Origin: Siphonodentalium dalli
Taxonomy: Eukaryota; Mollusca; Scaphopoda; Gadilida; Siphonodentaliidae
Assembly (NCBI GenBank): GCA_032622095.1
Contig: CP136062.1
Coordinates: forward strand, 161,756,875 to 161,820,874
Reading direction: 5' to 3'
Length of the DNA: 64,000 nucleotides
Of the stretch, positions 47,715 through 60,140 are shown one piece after another (position 1 is the first letter of the stretch; every line of letters starts with the position of its first letter). Below the pieces are notes generated by a model. It worked only from the letters and a program-made list of their open reading frames with translations, was not told the origin of the DNA and made no database searches. Position numbers and translations under genes: made by a program.

Positions 47715-48247
47715 ATCGAACACACCCAGGGATGTGGCTAGAGGGTCTCCGCTGGGAGGGTGTCCACCTTGGGAGTTTCCAACTGCACCCCCCCCCCCTT
47801 GAGTCGGAATCACACCAACACAACATTTTGCATAATTCCATTTGCACACACCCCCCCCCCCCTTGAGTCGGAATCACACGAACACAACTTTTTGCATAAT
47901 TCCATTTGCACCCCCCCCCTTGAGTCGAAATCACACCAACACAACATTTTGCATAATTCCATTTGCACACACCCCCCCCCCCCTTGAGTCGGAATCGCAC
48001 CAACACAACTTTTTGCATAATTCCATTTCCACCTCCCCCTTGTACCTCATGCTCAGGCCTAATTTCCTATATATTCATAAGCCATGCTTCTATTTTCCCA
48101 GTATGAGAACATTAAAATATTTTAACCTGAAAATTTCCCAAACAAAAAACAACTAGTGATCTAATTCCAGACAAATGCACACAGCTACCGACAACAGACC
48201 AGGGAACACCGGGCCGACCGGGCCGATCATACAAGTCACCGTGCCAA
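47715..48247. other. Spacer between the two duplicated blocks
   Basis: Unique sequence around a poly-C minisatellite. No gene. Confidence 0.5.
47786..48032. repeat. ~60-bp poly-C minisatellite, about four copies
   Basis: Units contain a run of about 9-14 C, then TTGAGTCGGAATCACACCAA, CACAACATTTTGCATAATTC and CATTTGCAC. Open frames with runs of proline or glycine come from this repeat. Confidence 0.93.
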
Positions 48248-48326
48248 AAGTGTGAAACATTGAAACAAACTTGAATTTTCTATAAACAATTGACTGCCTA
48301 TATGTGGGTGAAACTTGCAATTACAG

Positions 48327-49660
48327 AGCAATGCAACTGATAGCTGTGGTGCTAATAATATTAATAATCCTGAAACTTATGACATATTTTCACGACACAT
48401 TCGTGCAGTAAACTCTGATAATAGAACATATATATTACCATTTATCCACACAGGGATTTAGCAATGGTACAAGAAAACATATTATGATTTGGAATATAAC
48501 AAGATCTCCAAAATTGAATGAATGCCCACATGTGGAGCAGAAGTATGTCATGCATAGAAATAAAACTGATGTGATGTCAACAAAAGTGATGCGGTTGTAT
48601 TCGGAATACATGAGCTGGCTCGTGGTGGTGTCTGGTACCACCCGGTCTACGTGGTGTAGATGGTGGACCCGCCCTACATGTATGTACTATGGACTTCGTT
48701 TTGGATAATTTAACAACTTTTTAAACTGGACTCTATGAGGTGGTCACCCACTACACCCTTAATCACGAATACCAGATATAATAGAGGTGTGAATCCTGCG
48801 TACCACATAATAACTACAGAATACATAGTTATTCTACACTAATATAATTTTCACACATTTGCTGATGTAATGTTCACACCTTCAACATATCACGATGTAT
48901 GATACTGAATTACGTCAGAATATGCCATTTTGGCTAAGAAACAATCAAATTTTGAGCAAATGGTGATATAAAAGCTGCGTACCAGTCTTATTGAGTCCTG
49001 AAAACCGGTTAAACGGGCATATGAATCCCAGGCATCAGTTAGCAGAGGGGTGTGAATCCTGAGTACCAGTTAACAGAGGGGTGTGAATCATGAATACCGG
49101 TTAACAGAGGGGTGTGAATCCTGAGTACCAGTTAACAGAGGGGTGTGCATCCTGAGTACCGCCTGGAAATGGCCTGAAACCCGTGTACCAAAATATGGGG
49201 TGACACCCTCCTCTATCTTACCGACCTGACATTTATAAAAAATTCGGCTCATTTAGAAAGATTTCTGTGAATCAAGAACCTGAAAAAACCATGGAAAATT
49301 AATCGAAGAGGCATATACTGAATGGCGTCAAACTGTATGCACCTTGCTCAATTACAAAGAACTCGGTTTGTTCAAGATCTCAGGAAATACATTACCATAG
49401 ATACATATGGATGGGGTGGTAACTCAGAATGCAAATGGAACAACCCGACATGCCTGAATTTACTGAAGGAATACACATTTAAGTTAGCTCTGGAGAGTGC
49501 ATGGGGTGTGTGCAGATTATGTAAGCGAGAGACGTTGTGATGCTTTACGTGACAGACTTATCCCCCTTGTGGTGGGTGTAGCTCACTATACAGCTATGTT
49601 TCATCCAGGGTCTTATATTAATGCTACGCATTTCATAGTGCGAAAGACATGGCAGTACGA
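48327..49660 (+). pseudogene. Alpha-1,3-fucosyltransferase (GT10) cassette 4, broken
   Basis: Counterpart of cassette 1: the same frameshifted CPHVEQKYVMH region and the same TIR insertion at 48737-49210. The 3' part (from about 49322) has MASNCMHLAQLQRTRFVQDL and VDTYGWCG altered to IDTYGWGG, so a conserved Cys is lost. The ESAW/CADYVSERRCDAL frameshift is retained. Confidence 0.82.
48737..49210. mobile_element. TIR element, orthologous copy in cassette 4
   Basis: Same position, same CTCTAT duplication (48731-48736 and 49211-49216) and same ends as 44484-44990. It is 33 bp shorter, consistent with about one fewer minisatellite unit. It was therefore inserted before the block duplication. 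Confidence 0.9.
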
Positions 49661-49668
49661 CTTTACAG

Positions 49669-50640
49669 AGCGATGTATGAAACTGATAACTGTGGTGCTA
49701 ATAATTTCAATAACCCTGCATCTTGTGACATTTTCACGATACATTCATTAAGTAAACTCTGATTATTGAAAATATATTACCATTTATCCACACAGGGAGT
49801 TCAGCAATGGTACGAACACAATATACTGATTTGGAATAAACCAATATCTCCAATATTTAATAAATGCCCACACGTGGAGCAGAAGTGTGCCATGCATAAA
49901 AATAAAAGTGATGTCAACAATAGGGTTGCATTTGTATTCGGAATAAGTCAGCTGTCTCATGATGGTGTCTGATACCATTTTGTAAACAATGTTTTCCCAT
50001 CTGTGAGACTTCCACATCATGTGTACGTTATTGAGATGGTTGATCCGCCCTACAATGTTCTCCGTTTTGCGTCATTTAACAACTTTTTCAACTGGACTCT
50101 ATCTTACCGATCCGACTCTGACATTTACCAACAATTCGGCTCATTTAGAAAGTTTTCTGTGAATCAAGAACCTGAAAAACCATGGAAAATGAAAACAAGA
50201 GGCATATACTGGATGGCGTCAAACTGTATGCATCTTGCTCAATTACAACGAACTCGGTTTGTTCAAGAGCTCAGGAAATACATTACCGTAGATACATATG
50301 GATGGTGTGTTGATTCAGAATGCAAATGGAACAACCCGACATGCCTGAATTTACTGAAGGAATACAAATTTAAGTTAGCTCTAGAGAGTGGAGTGTGTGC
50401 AAAATGTGCAACCGAGAAAAGTGATGATGCTTTACGTGACAGAGTTATCCCCCTTGTGATGGGTGGAGCTAACTATACAGCTATGTTTCCTCCAGGGTCT
50501 TATATTAATACTTGCATCTCAAAGTGCGAAAGACACGGCAAGATACCTCTACGACATCGGTAGCAACCATGATAAATACAACCAATATTTCCAATAGACA
50601 GCAAATTATTTGTGCATTGTTTACTGATAATGGTCGAAAC
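49669..50640 (+). pseudogene. Alpha-1,3-fucosyltransferase (GT10) cassette 5, broken
   Basis: Counterpart of cassette 3. TGG to TGA at about 49970 stops the frame after SQLSHDGV. The frame reopens from 50003 through VYVIEMVDPP, FNWTLSYRSDSDI and YITVDTYGWCVDSECKW (a G to V change after the Cys) to GGANYTAMFPPGSYINT. A one-base deletion near 50514 then changes the tail relative to cassette 3. Two lesions not present in cassette 3. Confidence 0.85.
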
Positions 50641-51274
50641 TGATCATTCATACCGACCAATTAGTTCAGCGAACATAGGGTTTGACCTAGACAAAATTTG
50701 TACAGAAATATTTTGTTAGTACAATTTAGTACACAATTCCAATCAACATATCAAAAATCCTCTGCCATATCACGTTTCATAATCGAGCATATTCTGGGAT
50801 AACTGATATCGCTCATTGATCTATTATAGTTATGAGGTAGTGTTAGGTATCGGACGTATTTCGTGACAGTTTGTGGGCAAAACTGACCGAAAATTATTAC
50901 TTTTGGCAGTTGGACCAGTCATGGAATATCAATGCGATCAAAATCAAAATGGACAAAATCAAATAAAATTAACATTTTGGTTAATAGTAGTCCTATAAGA
51001 GTGAACACACGCTCGAATTATGCGCGGAAGAATGACTGCGTAATCGAACACACCCAAGAACGGCGCCAAAATTGTTTCGATCTTTTCAAAAATGTTATAT
51101 CTATAAATTACACTAAACTATATTTAAAAAGAAGAATGGGCAACATACTGTAAGTGTCCATGATTGCGGTGCTGTAGATCTATCCATCCAAGATAGTCGA
51201 GATCAACAACTAATCGACGTACAATTAAACACATCTCCTATTTTCGTGATATAAACAATTAACAACAACAAACA

Positions 51275-53188
51275 ATGAACACCCGCAAAAATACAAAGAA
51301 GGCGTTTTACTCGGTAATTCATGGAAAGGATGGCGTGAGCGGTATTTTCACTGACTGGACAGTATGTGGATCCCTTGTATTGAATGTAAAATCTGCCATT
51401 TACAAAGGCTGCACCACATACGCCGAAGCCAAAAAACTCCAACTGTCAGGGAAAGGAAATATGGAAATACACACAAAAACTGCTGTTTTGTCCTGCAGTG
51501 AGTTTGAAGAACTGAACATTGCAGAAGACTATGTGGAAAATGAATCGGATCACAAACATAATTTCATTTATGACAGCGACTCGTCTGACGGCTTTGAAGA
51601 AATGCCAGATCATCCCAGTTACAATACACCGACCTCAGACGACAGTAATTCAGAAATTTCAATCGAAACATACCGTAAACAAACTATGAGTCCTGGAGCT
51701 ACCCCGAAACCGAAGAAACCCCTTATTGTTAGAAAAACAGGACTATACACCATCAAGAGAAAGACTAAATTTTCAAAAGCAAAACGTCAAACTTCTCAAC
51801 AAAATAACATGAAATCTGATTCAGCACAAGTCCTACATCACTATGACTTAGAAGAAATGAAGAATAACATAGAGAGGAAATTAACAGAGATCCAATCCAG
51901 TATGTTCACAACCCTAGAACGAAACATTACAGCAGCATTCGAAAAATTCCGGAATGAGTGTTTATCATTAAAAACAGAAAAAAACACACAACAGGATCAC
52001 CGTACCAACATAAATTGCATATTACACACATTAGACAAGATGCAGACTCTCTTCACATCTACTTCAGAGAACAACGCCGAGAGAGATATGGAGCACGAAT
52101 TACAAAAGCTACGTTATGAGACAGAATTAGAATCTGAAACACTGCGAACCGTTATAAAACAGCAAACAGACTCCATACAACAGATGTAATCATCCCACGT
52201 CACAGGGGTTAACAAAATTCGCAGTGACATACAACTGCTGATTTCTAAAAACGATACTCAACATAAGGAGATAAAGATATTGGAAGAAGGAATACGGTCA
52301 CTAAAGACAACACTCATGTGCAAAGAAGATGAGATAATCCAGCTAAAACTACATACACAGGAGGACAATACAAGTACATCACCGTGGAAAAATGTACCGT
52401 TATCCTCCCATAGTCAGAGCAAACTAGTAACAGAGAATAAATCATCGCCTAACAGAAAAGTTGTCACCCATAAGCCGAATGTTGTCTTAATCGGCACATC
52501 TAACATTCGGAAAATAGACCCTAAGAAAATGTCACAGAGATTTGACCTACATAAAATAGAAGCTTACACACTGGATGAGACTGCAAAAGAACTTAACGAA
52601 CTAATCAAAGACAAAGACGAAAATAGTTATCCAGATATTCTGGTCTTACATTCTCTCACAAATGATCTGAAATCGAATCCTGAAAGTTGCGCACCAAAAG
52701 TGAGAGCATTGGCATCAACAGTAAAAAATAAAATGCCAAAAACTAAATTAATAATTTCCTTAGCGACTCCCAGAAGCGATTCCGAAAAACATCTTGCCAA
52801 TGTCAACGGCGTAAATGCAACACTGAAACGTGACTTCCTAAATGTAAAGGAAATTACACTATGTGACCATCGAAACATGTGGGACTGGGATCAACCTAGA
52901 CAACAACTTTTAAATCAAGATGACTTGTACCATCTATCTGGTCATGGCGCTATAGTTCTCGCCACTAATATTTCAATTAAAATCAAAGAACAGTTAGGCA
53001 TCACAAACAATACTCATCAGCATGAACATCAAATCAAAGGATGGACAAACTACAACAACAACCGCAATCCACGGAACTACATAAATGAAAACGACCAAAG
53101 CTACTCTAGTAGAAACAACGGTTTCACACAAAACAATAGGAGACATCAACGTTCCTATCCAACCTGGCCATACAACCAGGACTACTAG
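51275..53188 (+). pseudogene. LINE ORF1: RNase H1/viroplasmin-like + coiled coil + SGNH-like domain
   Basis: 638 codons in one frame, interrupted by a TAA at codon 305 (52187-52189). Residues ~8-55 (AFYSVIHGKDGVSGIFTDW, then YKGCTTYAEAKKLQ) match the pattern of the RNase H1 hybrid-binding/caulimovirus viroplasmin domain (aromatic-A/SV..G...GI...W......V...K.F....A). A long charged helical region (~180-390) is probably a coiled coil for trimerisation. Residues ~405-585 resemble an SGNH hydrolase: GTSNIRKID (block I), HSLTNDL (block III) and DLYHLSGHG (block V, D/H). The C-terminal tail is Asn/Arg-rich. ORF1p would bind RNA in the cytoplasmic RNP. Start chosen at the ATG before NTRKNTKKAF. Confidence 0.78.
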
Positions 53189-56100
53189 TGCAGGTGACAA
53201 TTGTTCCAACAAGCTGACTCATCAGCTGGAAATCCTATCATGGAATGTTGGAGGTTTAACATCAGGATCATATAAAAAGTACAATGATCCATATTTCCTT
53301 CAACATATTCATGATTGCAATATCATTCTTCTAACTGAAACACATGTGGGTCCCGAAGAAAGTATTAATGTAAACGGTTTCAAGTATTTCCCAGTATGTC
53401 GGAATATTTCTTCAAACGGTAGATACTTTGGTGGCCTGGGTATTTTAATAAGTACCAGCATAGCCAAAGGAGTACACCTTTTGAAGAACACCAGTGTAGA
53501 CTACCAATGGCTCCAACTTGATAAACATTTCTTCAATTTAACAAAAGATTTATATATTTGCATAGCTTACATCATCCCGGCAAATTCACATTATGAGAGT
53601 AGGCTCGATTATGATGTATTAAGTTCAATAGAGGAGGACATAACGAAAACTTATTCAAAGAAAGGTCACATTATGATTTGTGGAGACGTGAACTCCCGAA
53701 CTGGTAACAGAGTTGACATTGTTGAAAATGACGATGATCACCAAATGATTGATCTTACAGACAATTCAAGTCAAATTAATATAAGAACTAATTCTGACCC
53801 AATCAGTGACAAACAGGGTAAACAACTGATAGACATGTGTGTTTCACAAGGCTTAATATTATTAAATGGTAGAATTTTTGGAGACTCAATTGGTAGTCCC
53901 ACTTGCTTTAAGCCGAACGGTGTGAGTGTTGTGGATTATATGATAGTCTCAAGGGAGCTAATGGACCAAATTTTTAATTTTCAGGTCTCTCCATTCCAAC
54001 ATACAATGTCTGACTGTCATTGCAGTCTTAAATGTATTATATCTACAACATTCAGAAAAATCAAATCAAAATCACATTCAATCGAACATCAGAAACCAGC
54101 CCCTGGCAAATTTAGCTGGTCAAACACTTCCATATCTGCATTCCAGCATGCACTCCATTGTCCGAATATCCAAAAACAAATATACAAATTTCAACAATCA
54201 ACTTATTCCGCAGAGCAGATTGGCGAAGTAACAGTAGATCTAGAAAATATTTTAACTCAGGCAGCCAACATATCACTAAAGTTCAAAAATTCCAAATACC
54301 ACAATCGGAAACGCAAAATAATTGGTTTGATGGTGAACTAAGAGATATGCGCAAGACATTACAATATAAGGCCAACGACATGTCAACAAATCCCTTCAAT
54401 AAGGCAAAACGTGATAGTTATTTCAAATCCTACCGACATTAAAAAAAAAAATATATTACTTCTCCTACAGAAGCTCGATAATCTTAGAGAGAATAATCCT
54501 AATGAATACTGGATACTACTCAAAACTCTTCAATATGAAGGCAGTCAGGAACCCAGGTTGGAAAACAATATTGAACTGGACAGTTGGGCATCCTATTTTA
54601 AGAACCTCAATCAAATGAACCCATCTGTCTCTGACAGAAATAAACAATTATCGGAATGCCTGGAAAATCTTGAAAGAGAATTTTTTTTTTCAGAACTCGA
54701 CTTTCGTATCTCCATGGAGGAGACTGAAAATAGTCTCAAATCTCTCAAGAGCAACAGAGCTGTTGTGTTGGACTCCATATCAAATGAGATCATATGTGTC
54801 AGTCTACCATATCTTCTCAAACAATATCACAAACTGTTTAATCTAATATACTCAAATGGAATTTATCCAAAAGAATGGACCCAAGGGTATATCATACCAA
54901 TATTTAAACAAGGTGACCCCAAAGATTCTAATAATTATAGAGGAATAACTATAAATTCATGTCTGGGGAAAGCATTTAACAAGATTTTGAACCTACGGTT
55001 AACCAAATACCTCGATCAACATGACATGTTATCAGACAGTCAGGCCGGTTTCAGAAAAAATTACAGAACAGCAGATCACATGTTCATTCTGAAAAGTCTC
55101 ATAGATAAATAGACGGGTGACAAAGGGGGGAAATTATTCTGCTGTTTTGTGGATTTAAGAAAAGCTTTTGATACCGTTAGTCACCAGGGCTTACTCATAA
55201 AGCTCTTAAAATCTAATAGTGGGAAGTTCTACGACATAATAAAAAACATGTATTCAAAGTGTGAATTATCTGTAAAAGTAAATGGATGTATTAGTAACTC
55301 TTTCGCATCAAATATCGGTGTGAAACAAGGGGACACATTAAGCCCCTTGCTGTTCAACCTATATGTTAATGACCTACCTTCATATCTCTCATCATCAAAA
55401 GACAAGGTAAAACTAGTTGAAAATGAAATTGAATGCCTAATGTATGCAGATGATCTGATTCTTATGTCACATACTGCAACTGGCTTACAACAGAAGCTTC
55501 AATTACTTGAACAATATTGCAATGATTGGTGCCTTACTCTTAACACAACTAAGACAAAAGTTATTATTTTTAACAAAGGTGGCCATCTTCTCCAACAAAA
55601 CTTCATTTACAACAATTGTATAATTGAGTGTGACCAAAAATATGAATATCTAGGTCTAATTTTTCAATCAAGCGGTCTGTTCACACACGGTAGGAAGGAT
55701 ATTTATAACAGGTCCCTTAAGGCATCTTTTAAATTAAGTAAAATAATGTCAAATTCTAAAGCCTCTCCTGAAACCATGTTACACCTATTCGATCACACCG
55801 TCAAACCAATTCTACTCTATGAAGTAGAAGTCTGGGGAGGTTACAACCCTAACTACAAGGCAGTTCAAAGAGCTAGTACAAATGCGAACCCTTTTAGTAC
55901 AATATATGGGGACAACATTGCTGACCGATCGCATATAAGATTCTGTAGATTCATTCTGGGAGTAAACAAAAAAAGCCCCACTATAGGAGTTCAATCTGAG
56001 CTAGGAAGGTTCCCAATGTATTTTCAAATAGTCAGATATCTCATTACATATCTACATCGTCTTCACCATAATGCCAACCCCCTATTACAAGAGGCTTTTC

Positions 56101-56756
56101 GGGCAACACAGTTAGGTCATAAAAAGGGCATCAACACATGGTATTCTACCATGACCTCAATATTACAAAACCTAAAAATGAGAGAACAAGCCATTCTAAA
56201 TCTCCCACTCGAGCAAACTCTGAGAATTACTGATAAACAAATGTATAAAATGTTCAAGAAAGAATGGCACTCTATTCGTGACTCATATCTTACAAATGGG
56301 GAGGGCAAACTGGACTCATATTTCACTTACAAAAACACATTTAAAAAAGAAGAATATTTAAATCTGGATAACTATGAGTCAAAAAAATCTATGTGTCAAC
56401 TCATAATTAGTGCTCATAACCTGAGGATAGAGATGGACAGACATAAACCAAAAAACAAAAAACCACCCCGGTCCTTACGATTATGTAAAGTATGCAATGA
56501 GAATAAAATTGAAAATGAATATCATTTTTTGACAGAATGCTCAAGATATCAGAATTCAAGAAAACAACTATATAAAGAAATAGGTTATCAGTGTACACAT
56601 TTCTCAAACCTGAGTAACCAGAAAATTTGTATTGGCTCATGTCAACTGAAAACATTCACTCACTTAAGATTATTAGCAATTTCATTATGGAAAGCTTTAT
56701 ACTTAGACAAACTGCTTTATCCCAATGATCCAGGGCTGTACATTAAATACCCATAA
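53085..56756 (+). pseudogene. LINE ORF2: AP endonuclease, reverse transcriptase, Cys/His tail
   Basis: Overlaps ORF1 by about 100 bp in another frame. The endonuclease (from ~53225) has LSWNVGGL, LTETHVG, GGLGILI, GDVNSRTG, VVDYMIVS and SDCHCSL (the usual SDH reads SDC). The frame shifts near 54310 and back at the poly-A run near 54440. RT motifs: RGITINSCLGKAFNKIL, QAGFRKNYRTADH, a TAG at 55110-55112, then FVDLRKAFDTVSHQGLL, GVKQGDTLSPLLFNLY and YADDLILMS. The tail LCKVCNENKIENEYHFLTEC is a CCHC-type knuckle. Three breaks make it inactive. Confidence 0.9.
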
Positions 56757-57236
56757 CTTTAAATATAGAATTACCTTAACCTTTCTTATTGTCACACTGC
56801 ATTACTTATCTCTTTTATTCTCATTATTTAGTATGTTTCAAGAATCTAGTCACTTACTTATTTATCACTTAACCCATGCTGTACCATGACTGCCGACTAC
56901 TCGGACAACATCACGCCTAGCCAAGGCCTATATAGCTACTAGATTAGCTTTTTATACAAACACAAAAGCTAACTCCATTATCAAATGCTACATATTTAAA
57001 TATTTTGGTTTAAAAAAAACAATTCGTTTTATTCACATTACTTGCTAACAACCATTATCTTACTTCAAAGCAAGGGCATAAAAGTTCTCACTAGTTATGC
57101 AGTCATGGTCACTTTATATGTTTGTATCTGATTATATCTAGCTGTTACACCCTATACTATATGTTTGTTATACTTATAACACTTTGTAACTTACCCACTG
57201 AGGGCCTTTATTGGTAAATAAACTCTATTCTATTCT

Positions 57237-58520
57237 ATAAGAGTAACTTTTTATCAGAGATGTATGAATTCTCTATGATATTTCACAAAAGCCGGCGAAA
57301 GAATGGTCTCATACAACGGTTAAATGTGGACTTTTGGGCTCACAGAAACGGACAAATAACGAAGTTTGATTTGCGCTGTTTATATTAAATCGATTAAGAT
57401 GTGTGTAGATAAATAGTTAAATGGGATTTAGTTGGTATGTATTGATTAGGTGCCCTTCTATAGAAGCAGAGATATATATGTGCTCCGAGCAGTATCACGA
57501 ATATGACCGAACATCATTTATGTCGATATGATGCCCGGGATTCATATATCTTTCAAAATCAGCTGCTATTGAACAATAGTATATATATATATATATTCAT
57601 AGATTACTGTATAAAATGTGTAGGCTATATTGTCAGTGTCTCAAAATAGTAGTCATCGTTGCCTCCGACCAAGTTATGAAACATGCTTATTTCGGTTTTA
57701 TGACAAGAATGCATGGTGGTATACTATGGACGAAATTGATCAAAACCCAAAGGAGAACCATAATTATACTATCTTCAATAAATTATAAACTTGACCAAAA
57801 TTGACTACATATTCTGTGGCAAAGACTGCCATTTACCTGAAAATTATTTCTGGTTGTATTCACCAAGGCCACATATACCCGAAATGTACTATGTTTTCTG
57901 CAGCCGCATCACCACGGTTACCCCTTCCCCATACTCTACACATATCTGCTGCTCGAAAACCATAAATAGCAACATTGAGTTAATGGTCAACTCTGAAATT
58001 ACAGCTTTAAATGTTGTTCGCCAACTATTTAGCACAAGTACGTTGTGATTTTGTCAAGATTTTTTCAAACAAGATACTGAAAACAAATATTGTACATTGC
58101 GCGGAAGCATATTCTGGTTGTTAAATGGCGACTGAAGTAATTTTAGCACATTTGTCTACTAAGAAACCGGTTTGGTAGCAGCATGAAAATTAGTCTTACG
58201 TCAATTGTACGATATACCGTCGCTTTGCACTGGTGCTATAGGGTGCTAATCTGTTGAAGTGATTCTTTACAGTATAATAGAAAAAAAGCATTGCACAATA
58301 CGTACATGGTTTATTATCACGGAGAACGTTGAAAATTCCGGAAATGTAACTAGTATTTATAGTTGTCAAACCGAATATTCATGTTTGTGACAATCGAGTG
58401 AGGTATGCGGCCCATCGATTGTGCCGAAGGATTTAGTCATGCATTCAAAGATTAAATTCCAAGATGTTTTTCAAGTAAATTCTGAAAAATCTAGTGGTCA
58501 GCCAGCAGATAAATGTGAAG
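57237..58520. other. Non-coding
   Basis: Flank downstream of the LINE. A short (AT)n run lies near 57580. A fragment near 58402-58475 belongs to the TTTGGTGACGAT repeat family. No gene is supported. Confidence 0.4.
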
Positions 58521-58656
58521 TTTGGTGACGATCTGATGAGGGATGCCGTCTGTATGAGGCCAGTGCCAATGTTTGGAGTCACGAAAGAGAAAATTCCAAC
58601 AACAGGCAGCCATGTTTTTCATCGCAAATCGTTCTAATTCGAAAGCTACCACCAAG
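58521..58656 (+). repeat. Dispersed repeat, copy 2 (TTTGGTGACGAT family)
   Basis: TTTGGTGACGATCTGATGAG, then GGCAGCCATGTTTTTCATCG and TTCGAAAGCTACC, match 15751-15893 in order. Confidence 0.6.
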
Positions 58657-59949
58657 CTGTCACATATGATTGACCAAACAATATATAAAAAAAACCCGTT
58701 GTCATTGATACTAAAACGTATTCGGGGTTGCAAGGATTTGTATGACATTCTCATCTCGGATAAAACGACAAAACCTTCCTCAATTCAGAAAATGGCATTA
58801 TAACTTGGACATACCAATATGCAAGTGCCATGGACATATACATTCGCACTGCCGTTTATATACCTAGTTTTGTTATGGTTCTAGTTCCGCATAAATACCA
58901 GATTGTTTTGCGACAAAACAATTACTCCATGCAGAATATGAAAATTACTAACGATATATAGTGACTAACATGTGTCAAATGATAGAATTAATATCCCATA
59001 TCCTCTTTGACTGTCAACCCGTGTGGACCAGGGGTAGGATATACACTGAGGGAGGTAAGAGTCCCCTATTGTGGCGCCGCGTTTGCCGCGAGGTGCGACA
59101 TGAAGGGAATGGAGAATGGGACCCTAGTAGTTGAGTGCCATAACGCTGAGGTAGCACAACACAATTTCCAGCAATTTTGGCCAACCTGGAGGGGGTGCTG
59201 TACTTGATATATAGGCTGAGCCCTTATCTTTGACATAGATCCGATCAAGCATGATTTATTTTCGATAGAAAGTGTAGGTGTAATCATATGTCTGTACTTT
59301 AGCTTCTTCGCAAAATTAGTCACTGAGTTATGCCCCTTTATGTGCACACTCAAAACGCTTAATTTGGCCCCTTTTCTTTTACACAAATTGACCATTTTCA
59401 ACCCAAAAACAGAACATGACAGCGAATGTCAGCGAATAAGCTTCTTCCGCCTGATAGAGCTATGTTACAGCTGAGAAATATTTTAAATAGAAAAAAGTTA
59501 TGGTAGCAATTTGAAAAAAATGTATTGCAAGCTCAGATGACAGATTCAGGGGAGAGAAATCGGGCTCTTTGCCAATAACCAATAACGGATCAGTACCTTC
59601 ACTGAATACGAAAATCCTGCTACGTATCCAAATTTTTCCCTTTTTTTGTAAACTTTCCCACTTTTGTAAAATAATTAAACATATTCACCAGTAATGACAG
59701 ATTTATCACAGGATACACTGGTTGTTATGCCCCTCCCCCCAGATACTTATTTTTCTCCTTTTCAGACCCCACTACAGCCCTCTAAATCATGCGCTGTTAT
59801 CTGACAGTGGTCAGTCACTGCAGGTTATGCTGCCACAACACGCTGCTTTTGGTCCGGTCTTCACATTAGACAGGTGGTTGGTTTGGCCCGACTCAAGATA
59901 GCGGCTTGGTATTTAGTATTATACTACTAGCGCTGTTCTCATGCTCGTT
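58657..59949. other. Non-coding, no feature recognised
   Basis: No frame with a recognisable domain. Short homopolymer runs only. Confidence 0.35.
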
Positions 59950-60140
59950 CCGTGGAAGGTGGTGGCTCAACGGGTTAATCGAGCGATTCTGACCCGTGAT
60001 AGCGTGACGAATTGTGAGAATATCGGGGTCAGTACCTACCTATGTCGACCCTAACGTATAACTACCAGGTGTCTTGGGGCAGCTTATATTGTAATCCGTG
60101 CTGGTTGGTGGGACTGGATTACTGAACATCATTAAACCAA
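59950..60140 (+). mobile_element. tRNA-derived SINE-like sequence
   Basis: GGTGGCTCAACGGGTTAATC resembles a tRNA A-box region. About 60 bp later AATATCGGGGTCAGTACC is a degenerate B-box (GGTTCGANTCC-like). The body continues to TGGGACTGGATTACTGAACA and TCATTAAACC, a plausible SINE tail. It is too degenerate for a working tRNA gene. Confidence 0.5.

Larger units (their letters stand above)
48248..51049 (+). repeat. Segmental duplication, block B
   Basis: Second copy of the fucosyltransferase block, with two cassettes instead of three. It ends where the LINE starts (CGAACACACCCA). Confidence 0.9.
51050..57236 (+). mobile_element. Near full-length APE-type LINE (CR1/Jockey-like superclade)
   Basis: The start is set by the end of block B homology near 51050. 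There is a ~225-bp 5' region, overlapping ORF1 and ORF2, a ~480-bp 3' UTR, and a 3' end in AATAAACTCTATTCTATTCT, a short (CTATT)n tail rather than poly(A). Total about 6.2 kb. ORF1 has one internal stop; ORF2 has two frameshifts and one stop. An SGNH/esterase-like ORF1 and a non-poly(A) tail favour the CR1/L2 side over L1. No clear target duplication was found. Confidence 0.88.

Noticed and set aside
47665-48156. Gly- or Pro-rich frames on both strands
   Set aside because: Produced by the poly-C minisatellite.
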